Shown here piece after piece: positions 9,488 through 18,018 of a DNA stretch of 37,857 nt. The notes below the pieces were generated by a model that was not told the origin of the DNA, did no database searches, and saw nothing but the letters and a program-made list of their open reading frames with translations. How positions within the stretch are numbered: the stretch's first letter is position 1; the number at the start of each line of letters is the position of its first letter. The DNA is from CAZJUP01 sp964549275 (GTDB lineage: Bacteria > Fidelibacterota > Marinisomatia > Marinisomatales > TCS55), in assembly GCA_964549275.1 (NCBI GenBank), contig CAZJUP010000020.1, positions 1 to 37,857 of the forward strand, read 5' to 3'. A program made the position numbers and the translations under genes.

Positions 9488-11359
9488 CTATCGGTTTAAA
9501 TAATCGTCAAACAGAATTTGTAGAAACGCTTTTCCATCATTTAAATAATTTTGATTTATACTATCTGTAATCAAAGAATTAAAGAATAATGTTTTATTAG
9601 AAGGGTAATCGTAAATCAGGTTTTGATCGTGTGTCACCCACGCCAACCCTTCATTCACAGAATAATATGCGAAGCCATTAATTTTCGGATGAAACAAATT
9701 TTTACCAAATTTAAACTGTGAAGCATCTAAATGGAGAAGCGGAAGAAGGGTTGCCGTTAAATCAACTTGACTCCCTACTTTGGGGATTTTTTTACCTTGC
9801 CACTTTTTGTTGAGCGGTTCTCCAGTAATAAAGAACGGGATATGATAATGTCGAGGCCACCGGTAGGTGTCCCCCTCCTGCAAATGGTATCCATGATCTG
9901 ATATAAAAATAAATACTGTATTTTTATAATAGGGTGTTTGGCGGACTTTATCCATGAAATGTCCAATGGATTGATCGGTATAAATCACCGAATTTTTATA
10001 TTTTGACCGACGACTGTTTCCTGTGATAACTGTTTCCATGGGAACCTCATAGGGCTCATGGCTGCTCAAGGTGAGAATCGTTGTAAAAAAAGGTTCTCTA
10101 AAGTCAGATAAATCGGATAAAATTTTATTTAACAGAATATGATCATGCACACCCCATTTTGAATTTAATTGGGCTGTGGAAAATTGATTTTTATCTATGA
10201 TGGTATCATAACCGGCATGATACAGATAAGATTTGATATTTGAAAATTCAGATTCACCGCCATAGTAGAAGGAAGTATAATAACCGGTGTCCTTCAATAT
10301 TTTTGAGAGAAAGGGAAGAGACTTTGTTTTATCCGGTTCCTTAATAATTGATGACTTAGGTTGGGAGGGATACCCGCTTAAGATGGCCACTAAGCCTCGG
10401 TCGGTTCGATTTCCAGAGGCATAAATATTTTCAAACGACAGTCCTTCTTTTACAAGGTTATCAAGGTTAGGTGTGAGCTTTTCCGACCCGCCCATGGATG
10501 AAAAAATTTCAGAAACAAAGCCCTCCAATAGAATAAGAACAATATTGGGATGGTTAACAGTCAGTATTTTTTGGGGAGTAAATTTTTCATTGTTGTGATA
10601 TAAAGATTGGAACCGAACTAGCGCTGTGTCTTCCGGGAAAAAGGTGTATGGATTTTTTCCATTTTGGCCTGTATAACTACTTAGCAGATTCCATCCCGTG
10701 TTAACAGCAGCATGATTAAGGATCGCCTTTTCAGAAAAGTAAACAAAACTCTGGTTTATAGGAGTCAGTTGAGTTCCTCCTCTCATCCCAATGATAAATA
10801 CCGTCAATCCGAATATGCCAACAGCAATATTGAGTATGATTGATTTGAAACGCAGGCCGGAAGTGATTTCAGAAAAACCGGGAATATGAAGGGCTATTTT
10901 TTTTGACAGCCAGAAAAAACCACAAACAAGAATTACCCAAAAGAAAAATAACGCAGCTAAAGGAGAAGACAAACTGGAAGCGAATGCTTCCTTGGGATAT
11001 TGGAGATAAGATAGCGCATTTGCGTTTAGCTTTACTCCCCAAATGTTATATACTTCTAAATCTGTAACAGTAATTAAGGTCAAAATGGAAATAGAAATTG
11101 CGAAGTAAATAATTAAAAACTTAAGAGGTCGATTTAGAGGAATAAACAAAGAGGTGATCCAATAAAGGAAAAGGGGGATAAGCATGTAAAATGCTGTTGC
11201 TGTATCCAGGTGTATTGCATGAGAAAAGACTGAAAATAATTCGAGGATTGACACATTACTCTCAGCATTATAGAGTAAGAATAACATTCTCCCCACGGTA
11301 AAATATATCATCCAAAAGAGGAAGGGAAACCCGAAAAATTTCAGAACATTTTTATTCAT
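9488..11359 (-). CDS. LtaS-like membrane phosphoglycerol transferase / sulfatase-fold protein
   Basis: A 623-residue protein with about five N-terminal transmembrane helices (roughly 10-30, 52-72, 80-98, 133-152, 175-192), followed by an extracytoplasmic sulfatase-fold domain. Conserved LtaS/OpgB features are visible. These are the metal-binding Glu279 in LLEGFVSE, the nucleophile Thr319 in SGNRTDRGLVAILSGYP, WGVHDH and the C-terminal SDHGYH metal site. Enzymes of this family transfer phosphoglycerol or phosphoethanolamine from lipids to glycans. In Gram-negatives they decorate periplasmic glucans or LPS. The exact substrate cannot be told. A terminator-like hairpin lies just upstream (11393-11431), so this gene probably has its own promoter or depends on read-through from the ribosomal genes. 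Confidence 0.85.
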   Translation of the reverse strand: MNKNVLKFFGFPFLFWMIYFTVGRMLFLLYNAESNVSILELFSVFSHAIHLDTATAFYMLIPLFLYWITSLFIPLNRPLKFLIIYFAISISILTLITVTDLEVYNIWGVKLNANALSYLQYPKEAFASSLSSPLAALFFFWVILVCGFFWLSKKIALHIPGFSEITSGLRFKSIILNIAVGIFGLTVFIIGMRGGTQLTPINQSFVYFSEKAILNHAAVNTGWNLLSSYTGQNGKNPYTFFPEDTALVRFQSLYHNNEKFTPQKILTVNHPNIVLILLEGFVSEIFSSMGGSEKLTPNLDNLVKEGLSFENIYASGNRTDRGLVAILSGYPSQPKSSIIKEPDKTKSLPFLSKILKDTGYYTSFYYGGESEFSNIKSYLYHAGYDTIIDKNQFSTAQLNSKWGVHDHILLNKILSDLSDFREPFFTTILTLSSHEPYEVPMETVITGNSRRSKYKNSVIYTDQSIGHFMDKVRQTPYYKNTVFIFISDHGYHLQEGDTYRWPRHYHIPFFITGEPLNKKWQGKKIPKVGSQVDLTATLLPLLHLDASQFKFGKNLFHPKINGFAYYSVNEGLAWVTHDQNLIYDYPSNKTLFFNSLITDSINQNYLNDGKAFLQILFDDYLNR

Positions 11360-11392
11360 GTTGTTTCAATATAATTTACTGAAAGAAATAGA

Positions 11393-11431
11393 AAAACCCT
11401 CACCGAAAGAATAATCAAACGGGAGGGTTTT
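11393..11431 (-). terminator. Rho-independent terminator after rplI
   Basis: Read on the minus strand, a 9-bp stem AAAACCCTC (11423-11431) pairs with GAGGGTTTT (11393-11401) across a 21-nt loop. It is followed by a T-rich run (TTTTTCTATTTC). It lies 22 nt past the rplI stop and before the LtaS-like gene, so it plausibly ends the long ruvB-to-rplI transcription cluster. The long loop makes it less than ideal. Confidence 0.7.
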
Positions 11432-11452
11432 AGCGCAAATTGGAAGTAAGAG

Positions 11453-11896
11453 TTATGCTTTAATAACGTATAGTTTTACATCCTGATTAAGGCCCCTTGT
11501 AATTTGAACCGGGACATGATAAATACCCAGTGCTTTTATAGGTTCTTCTAAAAGAATGGATGCCTTTTCGACTGAAATACCCTTTTCTTCCAAGGCTTTT
11601 TGAATGTCCTGTGAAGTTACAGAACCAAACAATCGATCTTCTCCTCCAACTTGTACCTCAATGGTAATTTCAGTCTTTTTCAGGGCGTTCATCAGTTCAT
11701 CGTAACTTTTTGCTTCCCGCTTGGCTCTTGCTTTGGCAACCTGTTTCTTTTCATCAGAAAGGGCTAGGTTTCGTTTTGAAGCACGGACCGCCAACCCTCT
11801 GGGGAAAAGGTAATTTCTGGCAAATCCCGGTTTGACCTTCACGATGTCTCCGGCACCACCTAAGGATTCCACATCCATTAATAAAATTATTTCCAT
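11453..11896 (-). CDS. rplI: 50S ribosomal protein bL9
   Basis: A 147-residue bL9. The N-terminal rRNA-binding domain reads MEIILLMDVESLGGAGDIV, then VKPGFARNYLFPRGLA, the family signature. A long alpha helix (about 45-75) connects to the C-terminal domain with GEDRLFGSVTSQDI. The gene follows rpsR by 29 nt and has a good ribosome binding site (AAGGA). It is the last gene before a hairpin terminator. Confidence 0.98.
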   Translation of the reverse strand: MEIILLMDVESLGGAGDIVKVKPGFARNYLFPRGLAVRASKRNLALSDEKKQVAKARAKREAKSYDELMNALKKTEITIEVQVGGEDRLFGSVTSQDIQKALEEKGISVEKASILLEEPIKALGIYHVPVQITRGLNQDVKLYVIKA

Positions 11897-11925
11897 AATA
11901 AATCCTTCCTGCTTTACGTCTCGAT

Positions 11926-12156
11926 TTAACTTTCGGTACTGGTGTTTGTGTAAGGCATTAATGCAATATTTCTTGCCTGTTTAATTGCCCGAACCAGTTT
12001 CCGGTGCATTTTTGCACTTGTTCCTGTCACACGCCGGGGCATGATTTTCCCCTGATCTGTTGTAAAACGACGCAGCAGTTTTACATCCTTGTAATCAATT
12101 TCGGAAATGTTATTTTCTTTAAAGTAACAAAATTTTCTTCTACTTTGAAAGGCCAT
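11926..12156 (-). CDS. rpsR: 30S ribosomal protein bS18
   Basis: A 76-residue bS18, which binds S6 on the platform of the 30S subunit. The core IDYKDVKLLRRFTTDQGKI and RVTGTSAKMHRKLVRAIKQA is textbook. Only one cysteine (Cys10 in RKFCYFKENN) remains of the N-terminal pair or quartet seen in zinc-type S18 proteins, so this is a zinc-free version. It follows rpsF by 3 nt, with GGAG inside the end of rpsF as the ribosome binding site. No ssb gene lies between rpsF and rpsR, unlike in many bacteria. Confidence 0.97.
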   Translation of the reverse strand: MAFQSRRKFCYFKENNISEIDYKDVKLLRRFTTDQGKIMPRRVTGTSAKMHRKLVRAIKQARNIALMPYTNTSTES

Positions 12157-12159
12157 GGT

Positions 12160-12669
12160 TTACTCCTGATTTTCTTCCTGTGTCTCTTCGATGACTTCTA
12201 TCTCTTCTGTTGATTCTTCCGGAGCGGTTTCTTCCTTTTCCGAATCTGGTGTTTCTTCTAATTTTTCTGATTCTTCCAGAGTAGGTTCTTCAACCGCTGG
12301 CGTCACCGTTTCTTTAATAGCGGACTGACTATTTTCTGTTAATTCCTCTACAGATTCTTCTTCAGTTATAATCTCCGGACGAATATCTAATCGAACAGTT
12401 TGATTTCGTAATACTGGTTTTTGCAATTCCATAAATCGTTCAAAATTGGAAAGTTTATCCAAAGAGTCTGTTTCAAAATGAATTAAAACGTAGGAACCGT
12501 ATTTATGCTTTTCGATGGGGTAGGCGAGACGTTTTTTACCCCATAACCGATGGTTAATAATTGAGAACCCATATTCGTCTATTTTTTCTGCAACGGTCTT
12601 GATAACTTCATCCAGACGGTCTTGCTCATAGTTTGGGTTGACAATATACAATGATTCGTAATATCTCAT
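12160..12669 (-). CDS. rpsF: 30S ribosomal protein bS6 with long acidic C-terminal tail
   Basis: The first ~95 residues are a normal bS6 (MRYYESLYIVNPNYE; WGKKRLAYPIEKHKYGSYVL). After about residue 98 the protein continues with a ~70-residue tail of mostly Glu, Thr, Ser and Pro, making 169 residues in all. Acidic tails on S6 are known in several phyla, but this one is long. The tail contains QSAIKETVTP, nearly identical to a conserved stretch of the pyrophosphatase encoded just upstream (see findings). The gene lies 15 nt after hppA and starts a bS6-bS18-bL9 set. Confidence 0.96.
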   Translation of the reverse strand: MRYYESLYIVNPNYEQDRLDEVIKTVAEKIDEYGFSIINHRLWGKKRLAYPIEKHKYGSYVLIHFETDSLDKLSNFERFMELQKPVLRNQTVRLDIRPEIITEEESVEELTENSQSAIKETVTPAVEEPTLEESEKLEETPDSEKEETAPEESTEEIEVIEETQEENQE

Positions 12670-12684
12670 TCTTTCTCCTTTTGA

Positions 12685-14835
12685 TTAGGCAATCAGCGGC
12701 GCAATGACCAGTGAAACTACTGACATAAGCTTGATTAAAATATTTAATGATGGGCCTGAAGTGTCTTTAAAGGGGTCACCTACAGTATCTCCAACGACAG
12801 TGGCTTTGTGTACCTCGGATCCTTTGCCATAGGATTCTCCATCAATGACGAGACCCTCTTCAATCATTTTTTTACTATTATCCCATGCGCCTCCCGCATT
12901 GGATTGAAAAATTGCCATTAAAACACCAGAAACCGTAACACCAGCTAATAAACCACCGAGTGTTTCAGGACCAAATGCAAATCCCACAATCACCGGAGTT
13001 AAGATAGCCAACAAACCGGGTGTCACCATTTCTTTAATGGCAGATTGGGTAGAAATTTCAACGCATTTTCCGTACTCGGCTTTTCCATCAGCGGCGCTGA
13101 ATATTTTTTGGTCTTCATCACTCCAAGGTTCATTTTCACCATATTTATTCATTACAGCCAAAGCCGCGGATAATTCAGGAATATTTTTAAACTGACGGCG
13201 AACCTCCTCAATCATGGCCATGGCAGCTCTGCCCACTGCACCCATGGCAAGAGAGCTAAATAAAAAGGGCAACATTCCTCCAACGAATAATCCGGCCATC
13301 ACTTGGGGGTTAGAAATATCGATAGAATTGATTTCTGTCTGTACCATAAAAGCGGCAAATAAGGCCAAAGCAGTCAGAGCAGCGGAACCGATAGCGAACC
13401 CTTTTCCTATGGCAGCAGTTGTATTGCCAACAGCATCTAATTTATCTGTCCGTTCTCTCACCTCGCTAGGAAGTTCAGCCATTTCTGCAATTCCACCGGC
13501 ATTATCAGAAATTGGTCCATAGGCATCAACAGCCAATTGGATTCCAGTATTGGCCAACATACCCAACGCAGCCATGGCAATACCATAAAGACCTGCAAAA
13601 TAGTGTGCCCCCATTATTCCTGCTGCGATGATTAAAATGGGAAAAGTTGTGGATTGCATACCCACACCAAGGCCGGCTATAATATTTGTCGCTGCACCAG
13701 TGAGGGATTGGCGTGCTATAGATTTTGTGGGTGTGGTGTGAGTCCCCGTATAGTGTTCAGTAATCATTCCAATTCCTAGACCAGCAATCAGTCCTATGGT
13801 TGTCGCTATAAAGACACCCAAGCTGGTAAAAGTTGTTCCATTAAGAGAATATTCAGCTGGCAGCATATTAGTAATCAGAAAATACATGACAACAACCATA
13901 ACAGCAGATGAACCAAATTCACCTCTATTTAAGGCCTTTTGAGGACTACCACCTTCTTTAACAGATACCATAAGCGTACCGAGGATTGAAACGACAATGC
14001 CGGATGAAGCGATCATTAAAGGGAGTACGACAAAGTTTAAATCAAATATTCCTGCAGCTAAAATACTTGCGCCTAATACCATTGAACCCACAATTGACCC
14101 AACATAAGATTCAAAAAGGTCCGCACCCATTCCTGCTACGTCTCCCACATTGTCTCCCACATTATCCGCAATGGTTGCCGGGTTTAGAGGATGGTCCTCC
14201 GGGATGCCGGCTTCAACTTTACCCACGAGGTCTGCCCCAACATCAGCAGCCTTGGTATAAATGCCTCCACCTACACGGGCAAACAATGCAATGGATGATG
14301 CCCCAAGTGAAAAACCGGAAATGACTGTAAGAACTCTTTGGTAATCCACAACGCCGTTCACCTGGAATTGGGATTGATAAAATGTGAATAAAATAATAAG
14401 TCCTAAAACACCGAGACCCACAACAGAAAGTCCCATAACTGATCCCCCCGTGAAGGCAACGTTTAATGCAGAAGCCAACCCTGTTCTGGCGGCATGGGTC
14501 GTTCGGTTATTGGCTTTGGTTGCCACACGCATCCCTAAAAACCCGGCCAGACCTGAGGTGAGTGCACCTGTAATAAAAGACAAGGCAATTAAGGCGCTGG
14601 ATTCCGGTTTACCGGCATTTGCCCATCCAAGGAGGATAGCAACGACCAATACAAAAATAGACAGCACTCTGTATTCTGCTTTTAAAAAGGACATGGCACC
14701 GTCAGCAATGTTTGCTCCGATTCTCTCCATTCGTTCTGTCCCTTGGTTTTGTTTGCTTATCCAGCCGGTTTTCCAAAAGGCGTAAATCATGGCCAAAAGA
14801 CCAGCTGCCATTCCATAAGTTTCAAATGAAATCAT
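12685..14835 (-). CDS. hppA: Membrane-bound ion-pumping pyrophosphatase, K+-dependent type
   Basis: A 716-residue integral membrane pyrophosphatase with about 16 helices, which couples pyrophosphate hydrolysis to H+ or Na+ pumping. The substrate site is clear: DVGADLVGKVEAGIPEDHP, then NPATIADNVGDNVGDVAGM, and the C-terminal GDTVGDPFKDTSGPS. The K+-dependence position is Ala (A474 in GNTTAAIGKG), where K+-independent enzymes have Lys. This therefore belongs to the K+-dependent class, which contains both Na+ and H+ pumps; the ion cannot be decided by eye. It lies between pth and rpsF in a translation-related cluster, where pyrophosphate from PRPP use and tRNA charging would be its fuel. A likely ribosome binding site is AAGGGAG, about 12 nt upstream. 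Confidence 0.97.
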   Translation of the reverse strand: MISFETYGMAAGLLAMIYAFWKTGWISKQNQGTERMERIGANIADGAMSFLKAEYRVLSIFVLVVAILLGWANAGKPESSALIALSFITGALTSGLAGFLGMRVATKANNRTTHAARTGLASALNVAFTGGSVMGLSVVGLGVLGLIILFTFYQSQFQVNGVVDYQRVLTVISGFSLGASSIALFARVGGGIYTKAADVGADLVGKVEAGIPEDHPLNPATIADNVGDNVGDVAGMGADLFESYVGSIVGSMVLGASILAAGIFDLNFVVLPLMIASSGIVVSILGTLMVSVKEGGSPQKALNRGEFGSSAVMVVVMYFLITNMLPAEYSLNGTTFTSLGVFIATTIGLIAGLGIGMITEHYTGTHTTPTKSIARQSLTGAATNIIAGLGVGMQSTTFPILIIAAGIMGAHYFAGLYGIAMAALGMLANTGIQLAVDAYGPISDNAGGIAEMAELPSEVRERTDKLDAVGNTTAAIGKGFAIGSAALTALALFAAFMVQTEINSIDISNPQVMAGLFVGGMLPFLFSSLAMGAVGRAAMAMIEEVRRQFKNIPELSAALAVMNKYGENEPWSDEDQKIFSAADGKAEYGKCVEISTQSAIKEMVTPGLLAILTPVIVGFAFGPETLGGLLAGVTVSGVLMAIFQSNAGGAWDNSKKMIEEGLVIDGESYGKGSEVHKATVVGDTVGDPFKDTSGPSLNILIKLMSVVSLVIAPLIA

Positions 14836-14864
14836 ATCAAGTGTTCTCCCTTACTTCAATGGGT

Positions 14865-15419
14865 TCAACGGTTATAAACATTCATTGTATGGTTTAACCC
14901 CCGGAAAAATACAGATTCAGCTGCATCAGCAACAGTACCTACCATTTCGTTGGCTAAAGCCTGATCATTTTTTCGAAATTTTTTCAAAACATATTTTTCA
15001 GCAGGACGCATATTTTCTTCCGTTCCAATTCCAAAGCGAATACGGGGGAAGTGGGTACTTCCCAGTCGGTAAATAACGGATTCCATGCCTCGATGGCATC
15101 CATCTCCACCTTTGGGACGAATGCGCATAGTACCCAAAGGCAAATCAACATCATCCAGAATAATGAAAAGGTTTTCCAGATTCAATTTTCGGGATTTGAC
15201 AATGTCTTGTACAGCTATTCCACTGGCATTCATTCCTGTTGTGGGTTTCACTAAGAGTGCCTTTCCGTTTTTTGATTGGGCAAACAAATAGTCACCCTTC
15301 CCCGGTTTAAATGGTGTTTTCCACCTTCGGGATAATTCATCCATAACCCAAAAACCAGCATTATGTTTTGTGTTTGTATAGGCATCACCGGGATTACCAA
15401 GACCAATAAAGGTAATCAT
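14865..15419 (-). CDS. pth: Peptidyl-tRNA hydrolase
   Basis: A 184-residue Pth, which frees tRNA from prematurely released peptidyl-tRNA. The N-terminal GLGNPGDAY with Asn9, the catalytic His19 in TKHNAGF, Asn64 in KPTTGMNASG and Asp89 in LDDVDLPLG match E. coli N10, H20, N68 and D93. The position of E. coli N114 (in GGHNG) is Arg110 here (GCHRG), and the Phe of TFMN is Gly62. Both positions line the substrate groove. The gene lies 2 nt after rplY in the common prs-rplY-pth order. Confidence 0.96.
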   Translation of the reverse strand: MITFIGLGNPGDAYTNTKHNAGFWVMDELSRRWKTPFKPGKGDYLFAQSKNGKALLVKPTTGMNASGIAVQDIVKSRKLNLENLFIILDDVDLPLGTMRIRPKGGDGCHRGMESVIYRLGSTHFPRIRFGIGTEENMRPAEKYVLKKFRKNDQALANEMVGTVADAAESVFFRGLNHTMNVYNR

Positions 15420-15421
15420 AA

Positions 15422-16087
15422 TTATTGATCAGTGTTCTCCTGTGAGTCGTCTTTTTCTTCATCAGATTCACCTTCTTTAGGAGTTTCACCCTCTTCTGCA
15501 ACCTCTCCTTCAACTTCTTCTTCAACTTCAGGCTCAACCTCTGCTTTTGGCGGAGCAACAGTAGCAATAGTTGTGTCTTCTGTTGTAATTAAAGTGATAT
15601 CACCTTCTAGTGAAATTTCTGATGCAGTCATAGCGGAATTCATTTCTAAACCTGAAACATCCACCACAATATTTTCCGGTACATCTGTAGGGAGACACTC
15701 CACATCCACAGTTGTAGAAACTTGGGTTAGAATTCCCCCTTCATTCACTCCGGCGGCTTCACCTTCTAAAATAACAGGCAGCGTAAAAGTCATCTTTTCA
15801 GATCGACGAACACGCATAAGATCGACATGGATCACATCCTCCGTTACCGGATGATACTGCAATTCTTTAATCATGGCATAGATTGTCTCGCCATTCAAAG
15901 AAAGCTCAAATACACGTTGCCCGGAATGAATGGCGTGGTAAAGAGCTTTTTTGTTTATAGAGAGATTGATGTTATCCTGACCGGAATAATAAAAATTTAC
16001 CGGGATTAGACCAAGGCGCCGGAGAGCTTTAGCCTTACCGGTTCCCACTTGGGATCTATCTTCGATTTCCAGTTTAAAATATGACAT
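15422..16087 (-). CDS. rplY: 50S ribosomal protein bL25, CTC (long) form
   Basis: A 221-residue general stress/ribosomal protein of the bL25-CTC type, which binds 5S rRNA. The N-terminal L25 domain (about 1-92) shows GTGKAKALRRLGLIPVNFY and ends HVDLMRV. The TL5-like beta domain (about 95-180) contains EGEAAGVNEGGILTQ and PENIVVDVSGLE. The last ~40 residues are almost all acidic (Glu, Asp with Pro and Gly), as in S6. AAAGGA precedes the ATG at 16087. The neighbours prs and pth are conserved for this gene in many bacteria. Confidence 0.96.
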   Translation of the reverse strand: MSYFKLEIEDRSQVGTGKAKALRRLGLIPVNFYYSGQDNINLSINKKALYHAIHSGQRVFELSLNGETIYAMIKELQYHPVTEDVIHVDLMRVRRSEKMTFTLPVILEGEAAGVNEGGILTQVSTTVDVECLPTDVPENIVVDVSGLEMNSAMTASEISLEGDITLITTEDTTIATVAPPKAEVEPEVEEEVEGEVAEEGETPKEGESDEEKDDSQENTDQ

Positions 16088-16101
16088 GATATTTTCCTTT
16101 G

Positions 16102-17049
16102 TTAAAAATCAAACAGTGCGCTAACGGATTGTCCTTCATATACACGGCGAATAGCTTCTCCGAATACATGGGCTACTGAAATGATTTCCATGTTTTTCAT
16201 TTTTTTTGATTCAGGTATTGCCACAGTATCTGTAACAACTAATTTTTTAATGGGGGAATTCTCTAGTCGCTCTACAGCCGGTCCGGATAACACTGCATGG
16301 GTTGCTATGGCCGTAACGCTTTTCGCTCCGTTGTCCATGGCAGTAATGGCTGCATTCACTGTTGTTCCTGCCGTGTCGATCATATCATCAATGATCAAAA
16401 CATGTTTATCTTTGAGTTCTCCAATAAGATGAACAACTTCTGCTTTATTCGGAGCATAGCGTCTTTTGTCGATGAGTGCAAAATGCATCCCGAGGCGTTT
16501 TGCATAGGCCTGACTTATTCGCGCCGACCCCACATCCGGTGATAATACTGTTGAATCTTCCGGGATAAGGTTTAAGGCCTTGATCGCATCAATAAGGACC
16601 ATTCGACTGTAAAGATGGTCAAAAGGAATAGTCGCAAATCCCTGAATTTGTGTTGAGTGTAAATCCATGGTTATAATACGGTCTGCTCCGGATGTGGTGA
16701 ATAAGTCCACCATAACTCGGGAAGAAATGGGTACGCGTGGGGTGTCCTTTCTGTCTTGTCTTCCATAGCCAAAATAAGGAATTACAGCTGTGACAGTATT
16801 GGCGGATGCCCGTACTGCTGCATCCAGGATAAGAACCAGTTCAAGTATATTTTGGGCTGGACTGTTGGTTGTTTGTACGATAAAAACATCGCAACCGCGA
16901 ATATTTTCTTCAAACTTGACCCAAAGTTCCCCATCAGAAAAATTCTTTATGGATATTTTACCCAATTCAACGCCAAGGGATTCTGCAATCCGTTGGGATA
17001 ATAATGGGTTACTACGGCCCGAGAAAAGTTTTAAACTTGTATCTTTCAT
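16102..17049 (-). CDS. prs: Ribose-phosphate pyrophosphokinase (PRPP synthetase)
   Basis: A 315-residue enzyme that makes phosphoribosyl pyrophosphate from ribose-5-phosphate and ATP, for nucleotides, histidine and tryptophan. Visible motifs are the N-terminal FSGRSNPLLSQRIA, FSDGE, the regulatory flexible-loop region YGRQDRKDTPRVPIS (95-109), the catalytic DLHSTQIQGF with His131, and the PRPP-binding DDMIDTAGTT (221-230). Length is exactly that of class I enzymes. tRNA-Gln lies immediately upstream and rplY 14 nt downstream. Confidence 0.98.
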   Translation of the reverse strand: MKDTSLKLFSGRSNPLLSQRIAESLGVELGKISIKNFSDGELWVKFEENIRGCDVFIVQTTNSPAQNILELVLILDAAVRASANTVTAVIPYFGYGRQDRKDTPRVPISSRVMVDLFTTSGADRIITMDLHSTQIQGFATIPFDHLYSRMVLIDAIKALNLIPEDSTVLSPDVGSARISQAYAKRLGMHFALIDKRRYAPNKAEVVHLIGELKDKHVLIIDDMIDTAGTTVNAAITAMDNGAKSVTAIATHAVLSGPAVERLENSPIKKLVVTDTVAIPESKKMKNMEIISVAHVFGEAIRRVYEGQSVSALFDF

Positions 17050-17056
17050 AATCTTG

Positions 17057-17127
17057 CTGGGGCGCAGGGACTCGAACCCCGACTGCCGGGACCAAAACCC
17101 GGTGTCCTACCGTTAGACGACGCCCCA
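17057..17127 (-). tRNA. tRNA-Gln (anticodon TTG)
   Basis: A 71-nt cloverleaf on the minus strand. The acceptor TGGGGCG pairs with CGCCCCA. The anticodon stem CCGGG/CCCGG encloses TTTTGGT with anticodon TTG. The T-arm has TTCGAGT. The discriminator is G, and a U-A first pair is as expected for Gln. The 3' CCA is not encoded. It sits between ispE and prs, only 7 nt before the prs start, so it is probably cut out of a shared transcript. Confidence 0.95.
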
Positions 17128-17173
17128 TTACATAATTGTAATGAGAAAATTGAATAGTGATTCAGTAATAAGA

Positions 17174-18016
17174 TTAGGGATGGGTCGGGTGGGTGAGAAT
17201 GGTCTTGTGCGTGGGGCGAATAACAGACTCAGCTTTCCTTGCGGAAGCATCTTCGTCGAATATCCCAAACACAGCCGAGCCACTGCCCGACAGACTGGCG
17301 AATTTTGCTCCCAACTTGAGCAATGTTTCTTTAAGAGTGCCAATCTCCGGATATGCTGGAATCACGATCCGTTCAAAATCATTCTCAAAAAACTCAAACG
17401 AAGAAAATTCCCCGTTAAAATAGCCAGCGAAGTTAGGAAATTGTACCGCTGAACCCAACTCATTTTTAATTTGTTTATATGCCCAGGCAGTATTGATTGA
17501 AATCTGGGGGATTACCAGTAAATAGACTCCTTTGATTGAAAAGGGCAAGGGAGTCAAATCACTCCCAATTCCTTCTCCAAGCTGGGTACCACCTCGAATA
17601 AAAAAAGGAACATCAGCTCCTATGGATATCCCGGCGGTTTCCATTTCATTTTCGGATAAATTTAAATGATACAGAGTATTTATTCCTTTTAGAGTCGCTG
17701 CGCCATTGGCTGAACCACCACCCAAACCTGACCCCGCAGGCACTGATTTTTTTATATGAATGGAAACACCGCCAAGGGTTGGAAAATCATTTTTTAATGC
17801 AATATATGCTTTATAGCAAATATTAGACGAATCTGTTGGGACCCAATTTTTATCTGATGACAGGGTGCAGCCCGATTCAGTTTTTTTTATTTCAAGAGTA
17901 TCGCCAAATTGAATTTCCTGAAATATGGTGTGTAATGTATGGTAACCGCTTTCAAGCCGGCCTGTGATTTTTAATCCAATATTAACTTTGGAAAAAGACT
18001 GTAGAGAAAGGGACAC
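17174..18016 (-). CDS. ispE: 4-diphosphocytidyl-2-C-methyl-D-erythritol kinase
   Basis: A 280-residue GHMP kinase that phosphorylates CDP-methylerythritol, the third of three consecutive MEP-pathway genes here. Lys10 in FSKVNIGL, the ATP-binding glycine loop PAGSGLGGGSANGAATL (93-109) and the catalytic Asp135 in IGADVPFF are all present. A late GHMP motif occurs as LSGSGSAVFG. The start is GTG (18014-18016), placed 2 nt after the ispF stop. Length is normal. The C-terminus is short and contains a repeated THP. Confidence 0.96.
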   Translation of the reverse strand: MSLSLQSFSKVNIGLKITGRLESGYHTLHTIFQEIQFGDTLEIKKTESGCTLSSDKNWVPTDSSNICYKAYIALKNDFPTLGGVSIHIKKSVPAGSGLGGGSANGAATLKGINTLYHLNLSENEMETAGISIGADVPFFIRGGTQLGEGIGSDLTPLPFSIKGVYLLVIPQISINTAWAYKQIKNELGSAVQFPNFAGYFNGEFSSFEFFENDFERIVIPAYPEIGTLKETLLKLGAKFASLSGSGSAVFGIFDEDASARKAESVIRPTHKTILTHPTHP

Positions 18017-18018
18017 TT

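Noticed and set aside
15432..15854. Ser/Thr-rich open frame on the plus strand
   Set aside because: It is the antisense of the acidic L25 tail; Glu codons read in reverse give Ser-rich runs.
17128..17145. CATTAC/GTAATG inverted repeat upstream of tRNA-Gln as a terminator of ispE
   Set aside because: AT-rich short stem with no T-run; tRNA-Gln and prs more likely share the transcript.
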